Assembly (NCBI GenBank): GCA_905221605.1
Contig: CAJNDS010000358.1
Span: 901,001-965,000, forward strand
Direction of reading: 5' to 3'
DNA from: Symbiodinium natans
Lineage: Eukaryota > Sar > Dinophyceae > Suessiales > Symbiodiniaceae
Length of the DNA stretch: 64,000 nucleotides
Shown: positions 20,301-30,660 of the stretch, piece after piece
Layout: each line of letters opens with the position of its first letter
Numbering within the stretch: position 1 is the first letter of the stretch
Notes under the pieces: generated by a model
Told to the model about the DNA's origin: nothing
Databases searched by the model: none
What the model saw: the letters and a program-made list of their open reading frames with translations, nothing else
Program-made: the position numbers and the translations under genes

Positions 20301-23300
20301 TGGTTTGAAGACACGAAGGGCTTTAGAAAGGCAGGGGGCTGCGAACGAAGGTCCGTGTCGTCTACCATCACCTCGTCTCAGAGTGGCAACTGGGTCCTGG
20401 CGGACGATTCCGAACAAAAGGTGCAGCCACTTGGCATAGGCCTGGATCATGTAACTATTTAGGGTTTAGGGTTTAGGGTTTAGGGTTTAGGGTTTAGGGA
20501 CGTTGCCCCCTTATACGAACAGTGCTTGATAGGGATTCTAATAGGGGGTACTATCATCCTTACTACTACGATTTGCGTAAGAACCCCCCAAAAAATGCAA
20601 AAGTAATAATCCCCACATTGCCCTTATCGAAGATTTTTTTTGTGGTGGGGGGGGGGGGTCGTAAGCAAATAGTAGACTAAGGACTGTTAGTATAAGGGGG
20701 AACATCCCAAGCAACTACCAAAGTACCGGCATTGGGGCTGCGCTGCTATAGTTGTTGTCGCAGCTGATGGGATGCTCTAAACACTTTAGGGTTTAGGGTT
20801 TTGGGTTTAGGGTTTCGGGTTTTGGGTTTCGGGTTTAGGGTTTAGGGTGTAGGGTTTAGGGTTTAGGGTGTAGGGTGAGAATGGGGCCGTGTTGTCCCCA
20901 CCCCTCTGCTACGTTGTCTAAACCCGGAGCTCCAACGCCCTTTGCTGGCCAAAGGAAGGCCCTGAACATTGGATGAACCCAACGAGCCCAATATTGCTTA
21001 ATTAAGGAATAGTCCTTAAATCATATAGGGATGCTTAATATGATTTAAGGTATATTCCTTAATTAAGGGATATTGGGCTCTTTGGGAAGCGTGCACCTGA
21101 ATCCCTGAAACCCTCGAGCCCCAGAGCCCTGAACGCCTGGAGCGCTAGAGCCCTGAAACCCTAGATGCCCAGAGCCCTGAACGCTTAGAGCTACTGGCCC
21201 CAGAACCCCAAACCCTAACCCCTAAACCCTAAACACTCCGGGCTCAAGCACCTCAGAGCCTATAAGGCCCCGAGAACCCTTCAACCCGAGCCACGCCACC
21301 CCCCGCGAACCCTATAAGCCTATAAGCGTTATGCAACGTTATGGCATCCTTTTGGGGTTTAGGGTTTAGGGTTAGGATCTGTACTCGTACCTGCCAAAAA
21401 CAAGACCCACAGTGAATGCCGGGCAGGGGCCGGGGTGAGCAGAAGGGGCAGTCAGTTGACCAAAAGCACCCTCAATAAACCCCAAAGTTCACCCTAAACC
21501 CTAAACCCTAAACCCTAAACCCTGAACCCTAAACCCTAAACCCTAAACCCTAAACCCTAAACCCTAAACCCTAAACCCTAAACCCTAAACGAACCTGAAA
21601 GCCGCGAAGGAAGCACAAACCGCAGCTTCGGGTCGTGGCCTTCGAGCTGCCAGAGCAGGGGACCTTTGCTTCAAGGGTTTTGGGTGTTTATGATTCGGGT
21701 TTAGGGTTTAGGGTTTAGGGTTTAGGGTTTAGGGTTTAGGGTTTAGGGTTTAGGGTTTAGGGTTTGGGGTTTAGGGTTTGGGGTTTGGGGTTTGGGGTTT
21801 GGGGTTCGGGGTTCGGGGTTCGGGGTTCGGGGTTCGGAGGTGGGAGTTTGGGGTTCGGAGGTTGGGGGTTTGGGGTTTAGGGTTTGGGTTCGGGGTTCGG
21901 GGTTCGGGGGTTTGGGGTTTATAGGGTTTAGGGTTTAGGGTTGCAGTGCGTCAGGGCTTTTGGGCTTTTAGGCTTTTGGGCTCCCGGGCTTTTTGGGCTT
22001 TGCCCCTGGCAGGGTTTGGGTATAGGGTTTAGGGTTTAGGGTTTAGGGTTTAGGGTTTAGGGTTTAGGGGGTTTGGGTATTGGATGTGGTAAGGGTTGTG
22101 GGTTCTGGTGTTTGACCAGGGATTGCGGGGGGCTGGTTGGGTCTTATACAGAACTGCCAATCGAGGAATTGTCCTTCTTCGTTGGGTATACTACTAAGCC
22201 AAACCTTAAAGCCTAAACCCTGAACCCTGAACCCTAAACCCTAAACCCTAAACCCTACTCCTATCAACCCCAAGCGCCCCAAAAGCTAATGACTTCCTCC
22301 GGGAGGATCTTCGGCAAAAAGAACGTGCTTCGGCTGAGAGCTGCGCGGACCCACTTCAGCTCCGCGGCTCGTGTTTTAGGGTTTTAGGGTTTTTGGGTTT
22401 CAGGGTTCTAGGGTTTCAGGGTTTGAGGGTTTGAGGGTTTTAGGGTTTTAGGGGTTTAGGGTTTTTTGGGTTTTTGGGTTTTATGGTTTTAGGGTTTTAG
22501 GGTTTTAGGGCTTTAGGGTTTTAGGGTTTTAGGGCTTTGCGGGTTTTAGGGTTTTAGGGTTTTAGGCTTTTTAGGGTTTTATTGTTTTAGGGTTGTAGGG
22601 TTTTAGGTTTTTGGTTTTAGGGTTTTAGGGGTACTTCAGCTCCGCGGCTCGTGTCTTCGGGGTCCAGGGCTTTAGGGTTGATGGGTTTTCTTGGTTTTTG
22701 GGTTTTAGGGTTTGTATTTTGGTTTTAGGGTTTTGGATTTTCGGTCTTTTTGGTTAAGGGTTTTAGGGCATTTAGGGTTTAGGGGCGTTTAGGGTTTCAG
22801 GGTTTAGGGTGTTTAGGGTGTTTAGGGTGTTTAGGGTGTTTAGGGTGTTTAGGGTGTTTAGGGTGTTTAGGGTGTTTAGGGTGTTTAGGGTGTTTAGGGT
22901 GTTTAGGGTTTCAGGTTTTATGGCCTTAAGGGTTCAGCTTTTAGGATTTTCGACCCCAAGCACAAGATCACCTTAGCCTTGGCAGCCCAGTGACACCCTT
23001 GTCCCTTTTTTGGGTTCTAGGGTCGCCCTATCCAGTAGCCAACACAAAAAGGGTGCCCTTATTATAATATGGTTGCTGGGCTACCAAGTACCCAAAGAGC
23101 CCAATATAGCTTGATTAAGGAATATGCCTTAAATCATATTAAGGATCCCAATATGATTTAAGGAGTATTCCTTAATTAAGCAATATTGGGCTCCTTGGGT
23201 AGCACTCTGGGAATTCCACACTGTGGGCAAAAAGAAGCTACTGGCGCCTTGCCAAATGCTGGAACCCCGGAACCCTTCCCGAGGTTGCAAGGTTTATTTA

Positions 23301-26300
23301 GGGTTTAGGGTCTAAGGTCTAGGGTTTAGGGGATGGAGTGGAGACCCCAGATCCTGCTAGAGCTCCAAACCCCCCTTGCAACCCTCTAACTCTCATACCC
23401 TCTAACCCTCAAAAACCCTAACTCTGAACTCTAAGCCCTAAGCCCTAAGCCCTAAACCTTAAACCCTAAACCCTAAACCCTAACCCTAAACCCTTTCCGA
23501 GGCTTCGATGGAGCGGAGTTTCAGCAGAAGAAGTTCCCAGCCGGGCCAGTGATGCGACGCCAGCTGCCTTACATGCGGGGCGGCATGCGCCTGGTGACTT
23601 CGCTGCCCTAAACCCTATAAACCTTATAAACCCTGAACCCTAAACCCTAAACCCTAAACCCTAAACCCTCAACCCTAAACCCTATAAACCCTAAGCCCTA
23701 AACCCTAAAGGGCTTTAAGGGGTCTAGGGTGTGCTTTGTTTCATAAACCCGAACCTTGTACATGTTTGTGTGTAACTATAGGGTTAGGGGTCATCCCTGT
23801 CCCTAAACCCTAAACCCGAAACCCCAAACCCTAAACCCTAAACCCTGAACCCTAAACCCTAAACCCTAAACCCATTGAACCCCTATAGGGTTTAGGGGTC
23901 ATCCTTGTCTTCTAACCCCCACACCGATTCTGTGAGGTGTACAGCTTCCAGGACGACTGCGTGTCCAAGGAGGGTAGCTGGATCCTTGGAGACTGTATGG
24001 GCCCTAAGAGGTTCAAATGGGTTTAGGGTTTAGGGTTTAGGGTTTAGGGTTTAGGGGTTCGGGTTTAGGTTTCAGAGTTTGAGGGTTGAGGGTTTAGGGT
24101 TTTCGGGGTTATCACTTAGGGTACCTGAAGGTTTTAAATATTAGGGGGAAGGTTTCGAGGTCCATAAACCCGGATTAGAGCAAGACCGAGCAGTACGATC
24201 CAAAGATCTTAGCCCTGATCCCGCGCGAGCCTTTCAGAATCCCCTTGAGCCCCCTTTTAAACAAACCGTGGAGGACGGTGGCCCTCTTCTGCTTCCCATG
24301 ACCCCCAAACCCTAAACCCTAAACCCTAAACCCAAAACCCAAAACCCTAAACCCTAAACCCTAAACCCTAACCCTAAACCCTAAACCCTAAACCCTAAAC
24401 CCTAAACCCTAAACCCTAAACCCTAAACCCTAAACCCTAAACCCTAAACCCTAAACCCTAAACCGCAACCCCGACCAACATAAGAACCTGCGGTGTCCAA
24501 GACTTCATCCCCCCAAGGGTTTAGGGTTTAGTGTTTACGGTTTAGACTTCAACAACCCTGAGCCCTAAACCCTAAAACCTAAACCCTAAACCCTAAACCC
24601 TAAACCCTAAACCCTAAACCCTAAACCCTAAACCCTAAACCCTAAACCCTAAACCCTAAACCCTAAACCCTTCCCCCAAGGATGGTGGCCAAGTCCTCCC
24701 GCTACCTTGACGCAACCCTGAACTCGCGAGTGGCTGTCGAAGCTCATGCCACCCAGCTAGCTCAGCTCCGAGAAGAGTCTGAGAGTTTATGGTTTTCGGG
24801 TTTAAGGTTTAAGGTTTAGGGTTTAGGGTTTAGGGCTAGAGGGTTTAGGGTTTAGGGTTCAGGGCTACAGGGTTTAGGGTTACAGGGTATAGGTTTTTTT
24901 TTGCTTAGGGTGCAAGGCTTGCAGTTCAGGGTTTAGGGTTTAGGGAATCACGTGGCGGAAGCCCTAGGCGAAGTCGTCAGCTCTCGCTTCCTACTTCGCC
25001 TCCTTGTTCAACGCTCGCCTGCAGGCGTCGGCAACTGGGAAGCTCATTAGGGCCTTTGAGGGCACTGGGAGTACTGTTGCCCTAAACCCTAAACCCTAAA
25101 CCCTAAACCCTAAACCCTAAACCCTAGACACCCTCAACCCCAAGTCCTAAACAAACCTCGATGCTCTCTTCATTGCCGCAACTATCGGGAGGGTATCTTG
25201 CTTGAGTTCGGGGATGCCCAGAAGAACCCATATATTCCCCTTCGACGGATCCCTTGCAAGCCAAGAAGCGGACCGACCCAAAAGACGCAAAGCCCTAAAC
25301 CCTAAACCCTAAACCCTAAACCCTAAACCCTGAACCCTAAACCCTAAACCCTAAACCCTAAACCCTAACCACTCAAATACCTAAAGCCCCAAACCTGAAA
25401 CTCTAAACCCTAAGCCCAGGTTGTTCCTCGGTTTCTGAGCCCCCTAAACCCGAAATCATGAGCCCGGCAACTGTGGCTTCCGGGCTACCCAGGCAAAGAC
25501 GGCCGAAAAGCCGGCAACGCTGCTCTTTGTGCCCTGCTACCTCTACGAGGTGCAACCGAGGTTGCAGGGGTATGGGCTAAGGGTTTAGGGTTCAGGGTTT
25601 AGGGTTTAGAGTTTAGGGTTTAGGGTTTCGGGTTTAGGGTTTAGGGTTTAGGGTTTAGAATTTGGGGTGTTAGGTCTTGGACAGAAGCGCAAAAAATGAC
25701 TTTCAAGTTCTAAGTAGTAGGAAGGGACCCCTCTCTGCATGTCCAGCCACATCCTTCGAACGCCCTACCAGCTACTAAACCCTAACCCTAAACCCTAAAC
25801 CCTAAACCCTAAACCCTAACCCCTAAACCCTAAACCCTAAACCCTAAACCCTAAACCCTAACCCTAAACCCTAAACCTAACAAAGCTGGAGGTGGAAGGC
25901 TCGCCATCCGAGCAAGAGCCTGCCTTTTTCGCGGCTGAGCGCTACCTCCCAGGCATATCGGGGTTGGGTTTGAGGGTTGAGGGCTTAGGGTTTGGGGTTA
26001 GGGTTTAGGGTTTAGGGCTTAGGGTTTAGGGTTTAGGGTTTAGGGTTTAGGGTTTAAGGTTTGGGGTTTGGGGTTTGGAGTTTGGGGTTTAAGGTTTGGG
26101 GTGGGGGTTTGGGGTTCAAGGCTTCATTGGAGATCTCAACCGTCGTCGGATTGCGAGGTTGGGATGCTCAGGGCCAGGCGTGCAGGGCAGGCCCTTGCGG
26201 ATGTTTGTTTTTGTCGCTTGCTGGGGCTTTTTAGAGGATCATATTGAGTAATGTGTTTTTTTCAGAAGTTGCAAGGTGCCAGACAATCTGGGTTCAACCC

Positions 26301-28418
26301 TGAACCCTAACCCGGTTTGGGGTTATTAGGGTTTAGGGTTTAGGGTTTTTAGGGTTTAGGGTTTAGGGTTTAGGGCTACACCACGATTGCGCCTTGCCAG
26401 GTGTGTTTCTGAAGTACAACTCTAACAATGGCTACGTCACCGACGCGCAGCTCCTCCACAATGATGTCGTTCAAGCCTTCCTGCACTTCTCTTTCGAAGA
26501 GCCCTGGTCAGATTCACCGTTGCGCGCAAGACTGTACGATTTCGGTCCTCCTACAAGACTGCAGTGCCACAAACCCTCATATTCGCTCAAGCCTCAGCCC
26601 TAAACCCTAACCCTAAACCCTAAACCCTAAACCCTACACCCTGAACCCTGAACCCTAAACCCTAAAACCCTAAACCCTAAACCCTAAACCCTAAACCCTA
26701 AACCCTAAACCCTCAACCCTAAACCCTAAACCCTAAACCCTAAACCCTAAACCCTAAACCCTGAACCCTAAGCCAAGGAATCGGGCGGACGTTTCATAGT
26801 GTCGGACCTACAGGGCGTTGCGCGGCAGAACGAAGTACTTCTGACGGATCCGCAGGCCAGGGGACCCTGAACCCTCAAGGTGCGTTTAGGGTTTAGGGTT
26901 TAGGGTTTAGGGTTTAGGGTTTAGGGTTTAGGGTTTAGGGTTTAGGGTTTAGGACCTTTGGTTTTGGGCGTCAGGGTAAGCAGCAGAGAGTTGGGCTTAG
27001 GGTCCTTCACTACCTGTGATTCTGGAGTACTTGACCCTAAGGGTCCATGTACCTCATTGTTATACACCTTGGCCCTTTAGGGTTCAGGGTTTAGGGCTTC
27101 GGGTTTAGGGTTTAGGGTAGCTACCCTTTGCAAGCCTAAAGAGTCATGAAACAAAACAGGCGGTTCTCTAATGTGGGAATATGACCCACCAGAACCCTAA
27201 ACCCTAAACCCTAAACCCTAAACCCTAAACCCTAAACCCTAAACCCTAAACCCTAAACCCTAAACCCTAAACCCTAAACCCTAAACCCTAAACCCTTCAC
27301 CAAACCCCTGAGCCCCCAACCCTTCAACCTGCAACCGTGCCTTTCTCGCGCGGAGCCCTTTTGCTGAGTTGCCTTCTTTGCCATACTATCGATGCAAGTA
27401 AGCTGGTCTTCCTAAACCCTAAACCCTAAACCCTAAACCCTAAACCCTAAACCCTAAACCCTAAACCCTAAACCCTAAACCCTAAACCCTAAAACAACCT
27501 CCTTTTTCAAGCCCTGACGGCCTACACCCCCAAAACATCCCAAAGGCTCATGGGACTCTTACCTTGGACCCCGAAGTCTGCACCCTTGGGCTTGGGAAGC
27601 TTATGTCAAGATCCTCTACAAGGAAGCTAACACTAAGCCCTACACCCCAAACCCCAAGCCCTAAACCCTAAACCCCAAACCCTAAACCCTAAACCCTAAA
27701 CCCTAAACCCTAAACCCCAAACCCTAAACCCTAAACCCTAAACCCTGGAAAAGAGGTCCTTTCCCTGACGCGCGACTACGGCCCGGGCGATCTTGGCACC
27801 GTGGGCTCCTCCCCCTTGAGTCAGGGTTTAGGGTTTAGGGTTTAGGGTTTAGGGTTTAGGGTTTAGGGTTTAGGGTTTAGGGTTTAGGGTTTAGGGTTCA
27901 GGGTTCAGGGTTCAGGGTTCAGGGTTCAGGGTTCAGGGTTCAGGGTTCAGGGTTCAGGGTTCAGGGTTCAGGGTTCAGGGTGTGGAGTGAAGAGTGAAGA
28001 GCGCATTCGGGGCCCTCCATGGTCGCCCAGTGGTATCCTTTTGCTTTTTTGGTTGAGACCCTAAACCCTAAACCCTAAACCCTAAACCCTAAACCCTAAA
28101 CCCTAGACCCTAAACCCTAAACCCTAAACCCCTAACTTTTAAGGAAACCAACCCCAACAAGGGTGCCCTTATCATCATATGGTTACTGGGTCACCAAGCC
28201 TCAACAAACCCCGCACCCTAACACCCTAACACACACACACACACACAGACGCACAGAGACACAGAGGCACAGAGAGACGCACAGAGGCACCGAGAGACAC
28301 ACAGAGACACACAGAGACACACAGAGACACACAGAGACACACAGAGACACACAGAGACACACAGAGACACACAGAGACACACAGAGACACACAGAGACAC
28401 ACACAGAGACACACAGAG

Positions 28419-28449
<31 letters not shown>

Positions 28450-28961
28450 TTCACAGAGACGCACAGAGACACCAGAGACACATGCGCACCTTCACTACCC
28501 GCCATTCCACCTCCCCTGACCCATAAGGACTGAGGCCTGTTTGGCCCCTTATTATTGTGGGTTGGGTCCCTAAACCCTAAACCCTAAACCCTAAACCCTA
28601 AACCCTAAACCCTAAACCCTTAAATCGACGGAACAACGTGAGATGTCGGCGCTCCCAGGTTACCTGCGGTGCCTTCAGTCTCATCGCTGCGGGGCTGCCT
28701 GCAAACGTCTGGGGCTTCATCCCATCAACGCCACAAAGTTGCCTGGTCCCCAAAGAGACCCTAAGGGTCCATGTACCTGAATAGGTTTAGGGTTTAGGGT
28801 TTAGGGTTTAGGGTTTAGGGTTTAGGGTTTAGGGTTTAGGGAATACTTGGGCCTTAAAGTACTTGCTATATAGGGACTTCGGGGCCCAAGTATAGAATAA
28901 TTAGGTACTTGGTCCCCAAAGAGATGGAGAAACCCAAGCCCTCAACCGGCTAAGCCCTTGA
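15925..28961 (+). CDS. vwkA: VwkA-like kinase: von Willebrand A domain plus alpha-kinase
   Basis: Multi-exon gene on the + strand. The exons, read in order, give a vWA domain with the MIDAS motif DASGSM and then an alpha-kinase domain with all its late motifs; this order is that of Dictyostelium VwkA (known family: an alpha-kinase acting on myosin heavy chain and the contractile vacuole). Exons seen: 15925-15972, 16109-16200, about 17120-17202, about 18820-18958, 19397-19534, 19893-19989, 20095-20188, about 20352-20459, about 21590-21676, 22286-22374, 23502-23606, about 23925-24000, 24681-24790, 24981-25076, about 25158-25288, 25493-25569, 25886-25962, 26401-26498, 26778-about 26860, about 27757-27811, 28659 to stop TGA 28959-28961 (interrupted by an introner). 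The true start codon lies upstream and was not identified; small exons may be missing. Substrate and role here are inference. Confidence 0.8.
16109..20459 (+). CDS. vWA domain portion of the VwkA-like gene
   Basis: Exon 16109-16200 reads [20 protein letters not shown]: a beta strand followed by the D-x-S-x-S metal-binding (MIDAS) motif. Exon 18820-18958 gives [20 protein letters not shown] and [14 protein letters not shown]. Exon 19397-19534 gives [20 protein letters not shown], where SDG is the usual (T/S)DG metal-site motif. It joins at AG|C to exon 19893-19989 ([31 protein letters not shown]) and to 20095-20188 ([20 protein letters not shown]), the last two separated by a family I introner whose removal is in frame. 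Exon 20352-20459 ([20 protein letters not shown]) continues past the domain. MIDAS residues are intact, so metal binding is plausible. Confidence 0.8.
18541..18805 (-). repeat. Long CCCTAAA array
   Basis: About 35 CCCTAAA units, the longest in the window, interrupted by two CCATAAA units. It lies in a VwkA-like intron and stops about 15 bases before the next exon. Confidence 0.95.
19288..19378 (+). mobile_element. Introner, family A (short variant)
   Basis: CCAAACAGCCCAATATTGC at the left and GCTATATTGGCTCTTTGG at the right; centre shortened. It lies in the intron before the vWA exon at 19397. Confidence 0.75.
19542..19654 (+). mobile_element. Divergent family A-like introner inside a compound intron
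   Basis: CCCCCTTACTTAAGGAATTT to TTCCTTAGTTAAGAGGTATTGGG, shown as its ends only; GGATCCTTAGTATAATTTAAG in the centre is cut here to GGATCCTTAGTATAATTTAA. The intron 19535-19892 also holds a second palindrome (about 19790-19885, CCTATAAAAGGCCCTTTTC). Confidence 0.55.
19990..20094 (+). mobile_element. Introner, family I, forming a complete intron
   Basis: The 105-bp intron is flanked by GCA (TTC|GCAACTATATCC ... GTATAG|GCACCACTCC). Left arm TATATCCTCCTTGGG pairs with the central CCCCAAGAGGATATT. Excision with one GCA joins SF to APLQQL in frame, giving a GC-AG intron in phase 0. A second copy is at 45198-45300. Confidence 0.8.
20497..20710. mobile_element. Family D introner carrying a nested family E introner
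   Basis: Outer arms GGGACGTTGCCCCCTTATAC and TATAAGGGGGAACATCCCAA. The family E palindrome (20563-20675) sits in its centre. This is a clear case of element-into-element insertion. Confidence 0.75.
20563..20675. mobile_element. Introner, family E, nested in family D
   Basis: Ends CTACTACGATTTGCGTAAG and CGTAAGCAAATAGTAG, with the family motif AATAATCCCCACATTGCCCT in the centre and a poly-G run in the right arm. Confidence 0.75.
20979..21085 (+). mobile_element. Introner, family A
   Basis: CCAACGAGCCCAATATTGC and GATATTGGGCTCTTTGG ends; flanks GAAC / GAAG. Confidence 0.8.
22353..22654 (+). repeat. TTTTAGGG array flanked by a 22-bp exon-derived direct repeat
   Basis: The end of the exon at 22286 (ACTTCAGCTCCGCGGCTC...TGT, 22353-22374) is repeated exactly at 22633-22654. 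Between them lie about 30 octamer-like TTTTAGGG units. The exon reads [20 protein letters not shown] up to the duplication. Confidence 0.85.
22801..22910 (+). repeat. GGGTGTTTA nonamer array
   Basis: About eleven near-identical 9-base units, a homogenised telomere-like variant. Confidence 0.9.
22979..23088 (+). mobile_element. Introner, family B
   Basis: TTGGCAGCCCAGTGACACCC at the left and GGTTGCTGGGCTACCA at the right with AAAAAGGGTGCCCTTAT inside. It abuts the next element directly. Confidence 0.75.
23092..23198 (+). mobile_element. Introner, family A, back to back with family B
   Basis: CCAAAGAGCCCAATATAGC ... CAATATTGGGCTCCTTGG. It begins three bases after the end of the family B copy, so one probably inserted at the edge of the other. 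Confidence 0.8.
23502..28961 (+). CDS. Alpha-kinase domain portion of the VwkA-like gene
   Basis: Exons give, in order: [60 protein letters not shown] (the ATP-contacting V-x-K); [13 protein letters not shown] (the A-x-x-F-N motif); [28 protein letters not shown] joined to [12 protein letters not shown] (the K-Y-N-x-N-x-G motif); QAFLHFSFE joined to [14 protein letters not shown] (the D-L-Q-G catalytic loop); [19 protein letters not shown]; and [16 protein letters not shown], which carries the zinc-binding H-x-C and the C-x-x-x-C spacing of the family end. The joins at 25962/26401 and 26498/26778 are in frame. Key lysine, DLQG aspartate and zinc ligands are present, so an active kinase is plausible. 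Confidence 0.8.
24299..24465 (-). repeat. CCCTAAA array
   Basis: About twenty CCCTAAA units with a few CCCAAAA variants, in a VwkA-like intron. The 49-codon open segment just upstream (about 24151-24300, [20 protein letters not shown]) may be an additional exon. Confidence 0.9.
24560..24670 (-). repeat. CCCTAAA array
   Basis: About fifteen units ending eleven bases before the alpha-kinase exon at 24681. Confidence 0.95.
27027..27076. mobile_element. Half copy of family K introner
   Basis: ACTTGACCCTAAGGGTCCAT matches the left arm of the K element at 28760. Lies in a VwkA-like intron. Confidence 0.45.
27195..27297 (-). repeat. CCCTAAA array
   Basis: About fourteen units in a VwkA-like intron; a second array of about eleven units lies at 27415-27490. 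Confidence 0.95.
27897..27979 (+). repeat. TTCAGGG variant array
   Basis: A switch from TTTAGGG (27827-27896) to about twelve perfect TTCAGGG units with no mixing. Confidence 0.9.
28019..28198 (+). mobile_element. Introner, family B, with a telomere-like array in its middle
   Basis: Left arm CGCCCAGTGGTATCCTTTTG, right arm AAGGGTGCCCTTATCATCAT and GGTTACTGGGTCACCAAG. The interior 28057-28134 is a CCCTAAA array that replaces part of the usual centre. Confidence 0.7.
28226..28452. repeat. ACACACAGAG microsatellite
   Basis: About twenty 10-12 base units of ACACACAGAG type with (CA)n ends. Long open frames across it are repeat artefacts. Confidence 0.9.
28746..28924. mobile_element. Introner, family K, with 14-bp direct repeats and an internal telomere-like array
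   Basis: GGTCCCCAAAGAGA occurs at 28746-28759 and 28911-28924. Between them are CCCTAAGGGTCCATGTACCT, a TTTAGGG array (28783-28836) and AGTACTTGCTATATAGGGAC. If one repeat plus the insert is removed, the last VwkA-like exon reads [19 protein letters not shown] and stops at 28959. Confidence 0.6.
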
Positions 28962-29019
28962 CGCGAAGCCCTAAACCAACTAAACCGGTCACCCTAAAGC
29001 TAATACACTAGCTATAAAC

Positions 29020-29135
29020 CTACTATTTGCTTAAGAACCCCCCAAGAAAAAGAAAATGAAGAAAAGACAATCCCTATATTGCCCTGATAAGGAAGAATAC
29101 TCATATTTTCTGGGAGGCTCTTAAGCAACTAGTAG
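29020..29135. mobile_element. Introner, family E
   Basis: CTACTATTTGCTTAAGAACC and CTCTTAAGCAACTAGTAG ends with CAATCCCTATATTGCCCTGA in the middle. Confidence 0.8.
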
Positions 29136-29235
29136 GAACCCTAAACCCTAAACCCTAAACCCTAAACCCTAAACCCTAAACCCTAAACCCTAAACCCTAA
29201 ACCCCAGAAGCCTTGGGACCTTGCCTTTCCCCTAG

Positions 29236-30126
29236 ACTGTTGCTGCCCGAGGTTGAGGCAAGTGGGGCGCTCGCAGACCGACGTTGGCTCCAACTCCAGC
29301 TGGCAGCAGCTGAGTTTCGGAGATATCCTAGGGTTTAGGGTTTAGGGTTTAGGGTAAGGGGGTTCGCGTTTCCGAGTTTCCGAGTTGAGTTGGGGGGCTT
29401 CATCGACCAAACGGGCTTTTTGCCACATGTCCCATGGAAATTGCTCCTTTCGGGGGGGGGGGGGGGGGACCCTAAACCCTAAACCCTAAACCCAAAAACT
29501 CTAAAGCCTAACCCTAAACCCTAATTAAACCCTAAGCCCTAAACCCTAAACCCTAAACCGCATCTTGCTATCCAAGGCATGTCTTGTCAGAAAGCAGCTT
29601 TCCAGACTGGGATCGCATCAGCGAGCGTGCCGCCGCGGAGTACGTGCTTGGCGAAGGCGCTGCTCAGGGTTTAGGGTTTGGGGTTTATAGGGCTTAGGGA
29701 TTAGGGTTTAGGGTTGCCGAGGTTCCGGGGGTTTGAGGGAGGGGTTGTGGGTGTTGAGGGTTGAGGGTGAGGGGTACATGCCTGTGGGAATGGTTTTGCG
29801 TGTTGTTGGGAGTGGCTATGGTGGAGGGGAGGGGGGGTTGAGGCTTAGTGTGTATAAATTTGGAGTTTTAGGGTTCAGGGTTTGAATATGGGGCCGTAAG
29901 GTTTCAATACATGGGAGTTTACGACTAGGGACCCCTATAATCGAACCCCTTATTATAACAAGAACCCCAATAAGGTACCCCCTAATTTCCGAAACCCCCA
30001 CATGGGTGCCACAATTGATGGCTCAGGGTTTGGTTGCAGGGGCACGTGGATCCTCCCGCTTTTGAGTCTGTTTTGAAATCGCGTTGTGGACGTCACAGCC
30101 CCATTGGAGTGTTCATGCGGTTCTGA
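29236..30126 (+). CDS. Small unrecognised gene (3' exons)
   Basis: Exons: 29236-29332 (LLLPEVEASGALADRRWLQL, LAAAEFRRYP) after CCCCTAG|; 29577-29668 (SSFPDWDRISERAAAEYVLG) after CCAAG|, ending CAG|GGTTTAG; and 30040-30126 (HVDPPAFESVLKSRCGRHSP, IGVFMRF, stop TGA 30124-30126) after GGTTGCAG|. The first two exons end at donors supplied by TTTAGGG arrays. Phases of the last two do not match, so an exon between them is undetected. I do not recognise the protein. It could be a 3' continuation of the VwkA-like gene if the stop at 28959 is not used. Confidence 0.5.
29913..30006. mobile_element. Divergent family H inverted repeat
   Basis: CATGGGAGTTTACGACTAGG at the left and CCGAAACCCCCACATG at the right with AACCCCTTATTATAAC between. 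Confidence 0.4.
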
Positions 30127-30512
30127 AGGAAAACATTAAAGGACTGAAGTCCTGTAAGGCCTGTGTCACAAGCTGCACAGACCAACCCCGGCAACTCTTA
30201 CACTGCATGCAGCCCTGAACCCCGGGACCCCAGGATTTAGGGTTGTGGGTTGAGCGTTTAGGGTCCAAACCCTAAACCTTAAACCCTAAACCCCAAACCC
30301 TAAACCCCAAACCCTAAACCCTAAACCCTAAACTCTAAACCCTAAACCCTAAACCCTAAACCCATGCAGGCAATCCGCCCTCTACTCCGCTGTCGGCTTC
30401 GTCTTGGGTCCATGTGCTTGACTCCTGAGCCCTGGCACCTCCCGGCCCAGTAGTCCCTTTTCCCTAAGATGAAGGCCCCTCCTACCCCCAAATATGCGGG
30501 CTTTGTTTTTAG

Positions 30513-30660
30513 TGTATATATATATATATATTTATATTTATACATACATGTCTATGGATTTATATACATATACACACACACATATTTTTTATATACATAT
30601 CTGTATATCTTTGTAGATATACGCTTTATATATATATATATGTATGTATATGTATATGCA
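30513..30660. repeat. TA/TATATG microsatellite
   Basis: Blocks of (TA)n, ACACAC and TGTATA. No coding potential. Confidence 0.85.

Noticed and set aside
28163-28519. Open frames rich in Thr/His/Arg or Cys/Val on both strands
   Set aside because: Caused by the ACACACAGAG microsatellite, open in all frames.
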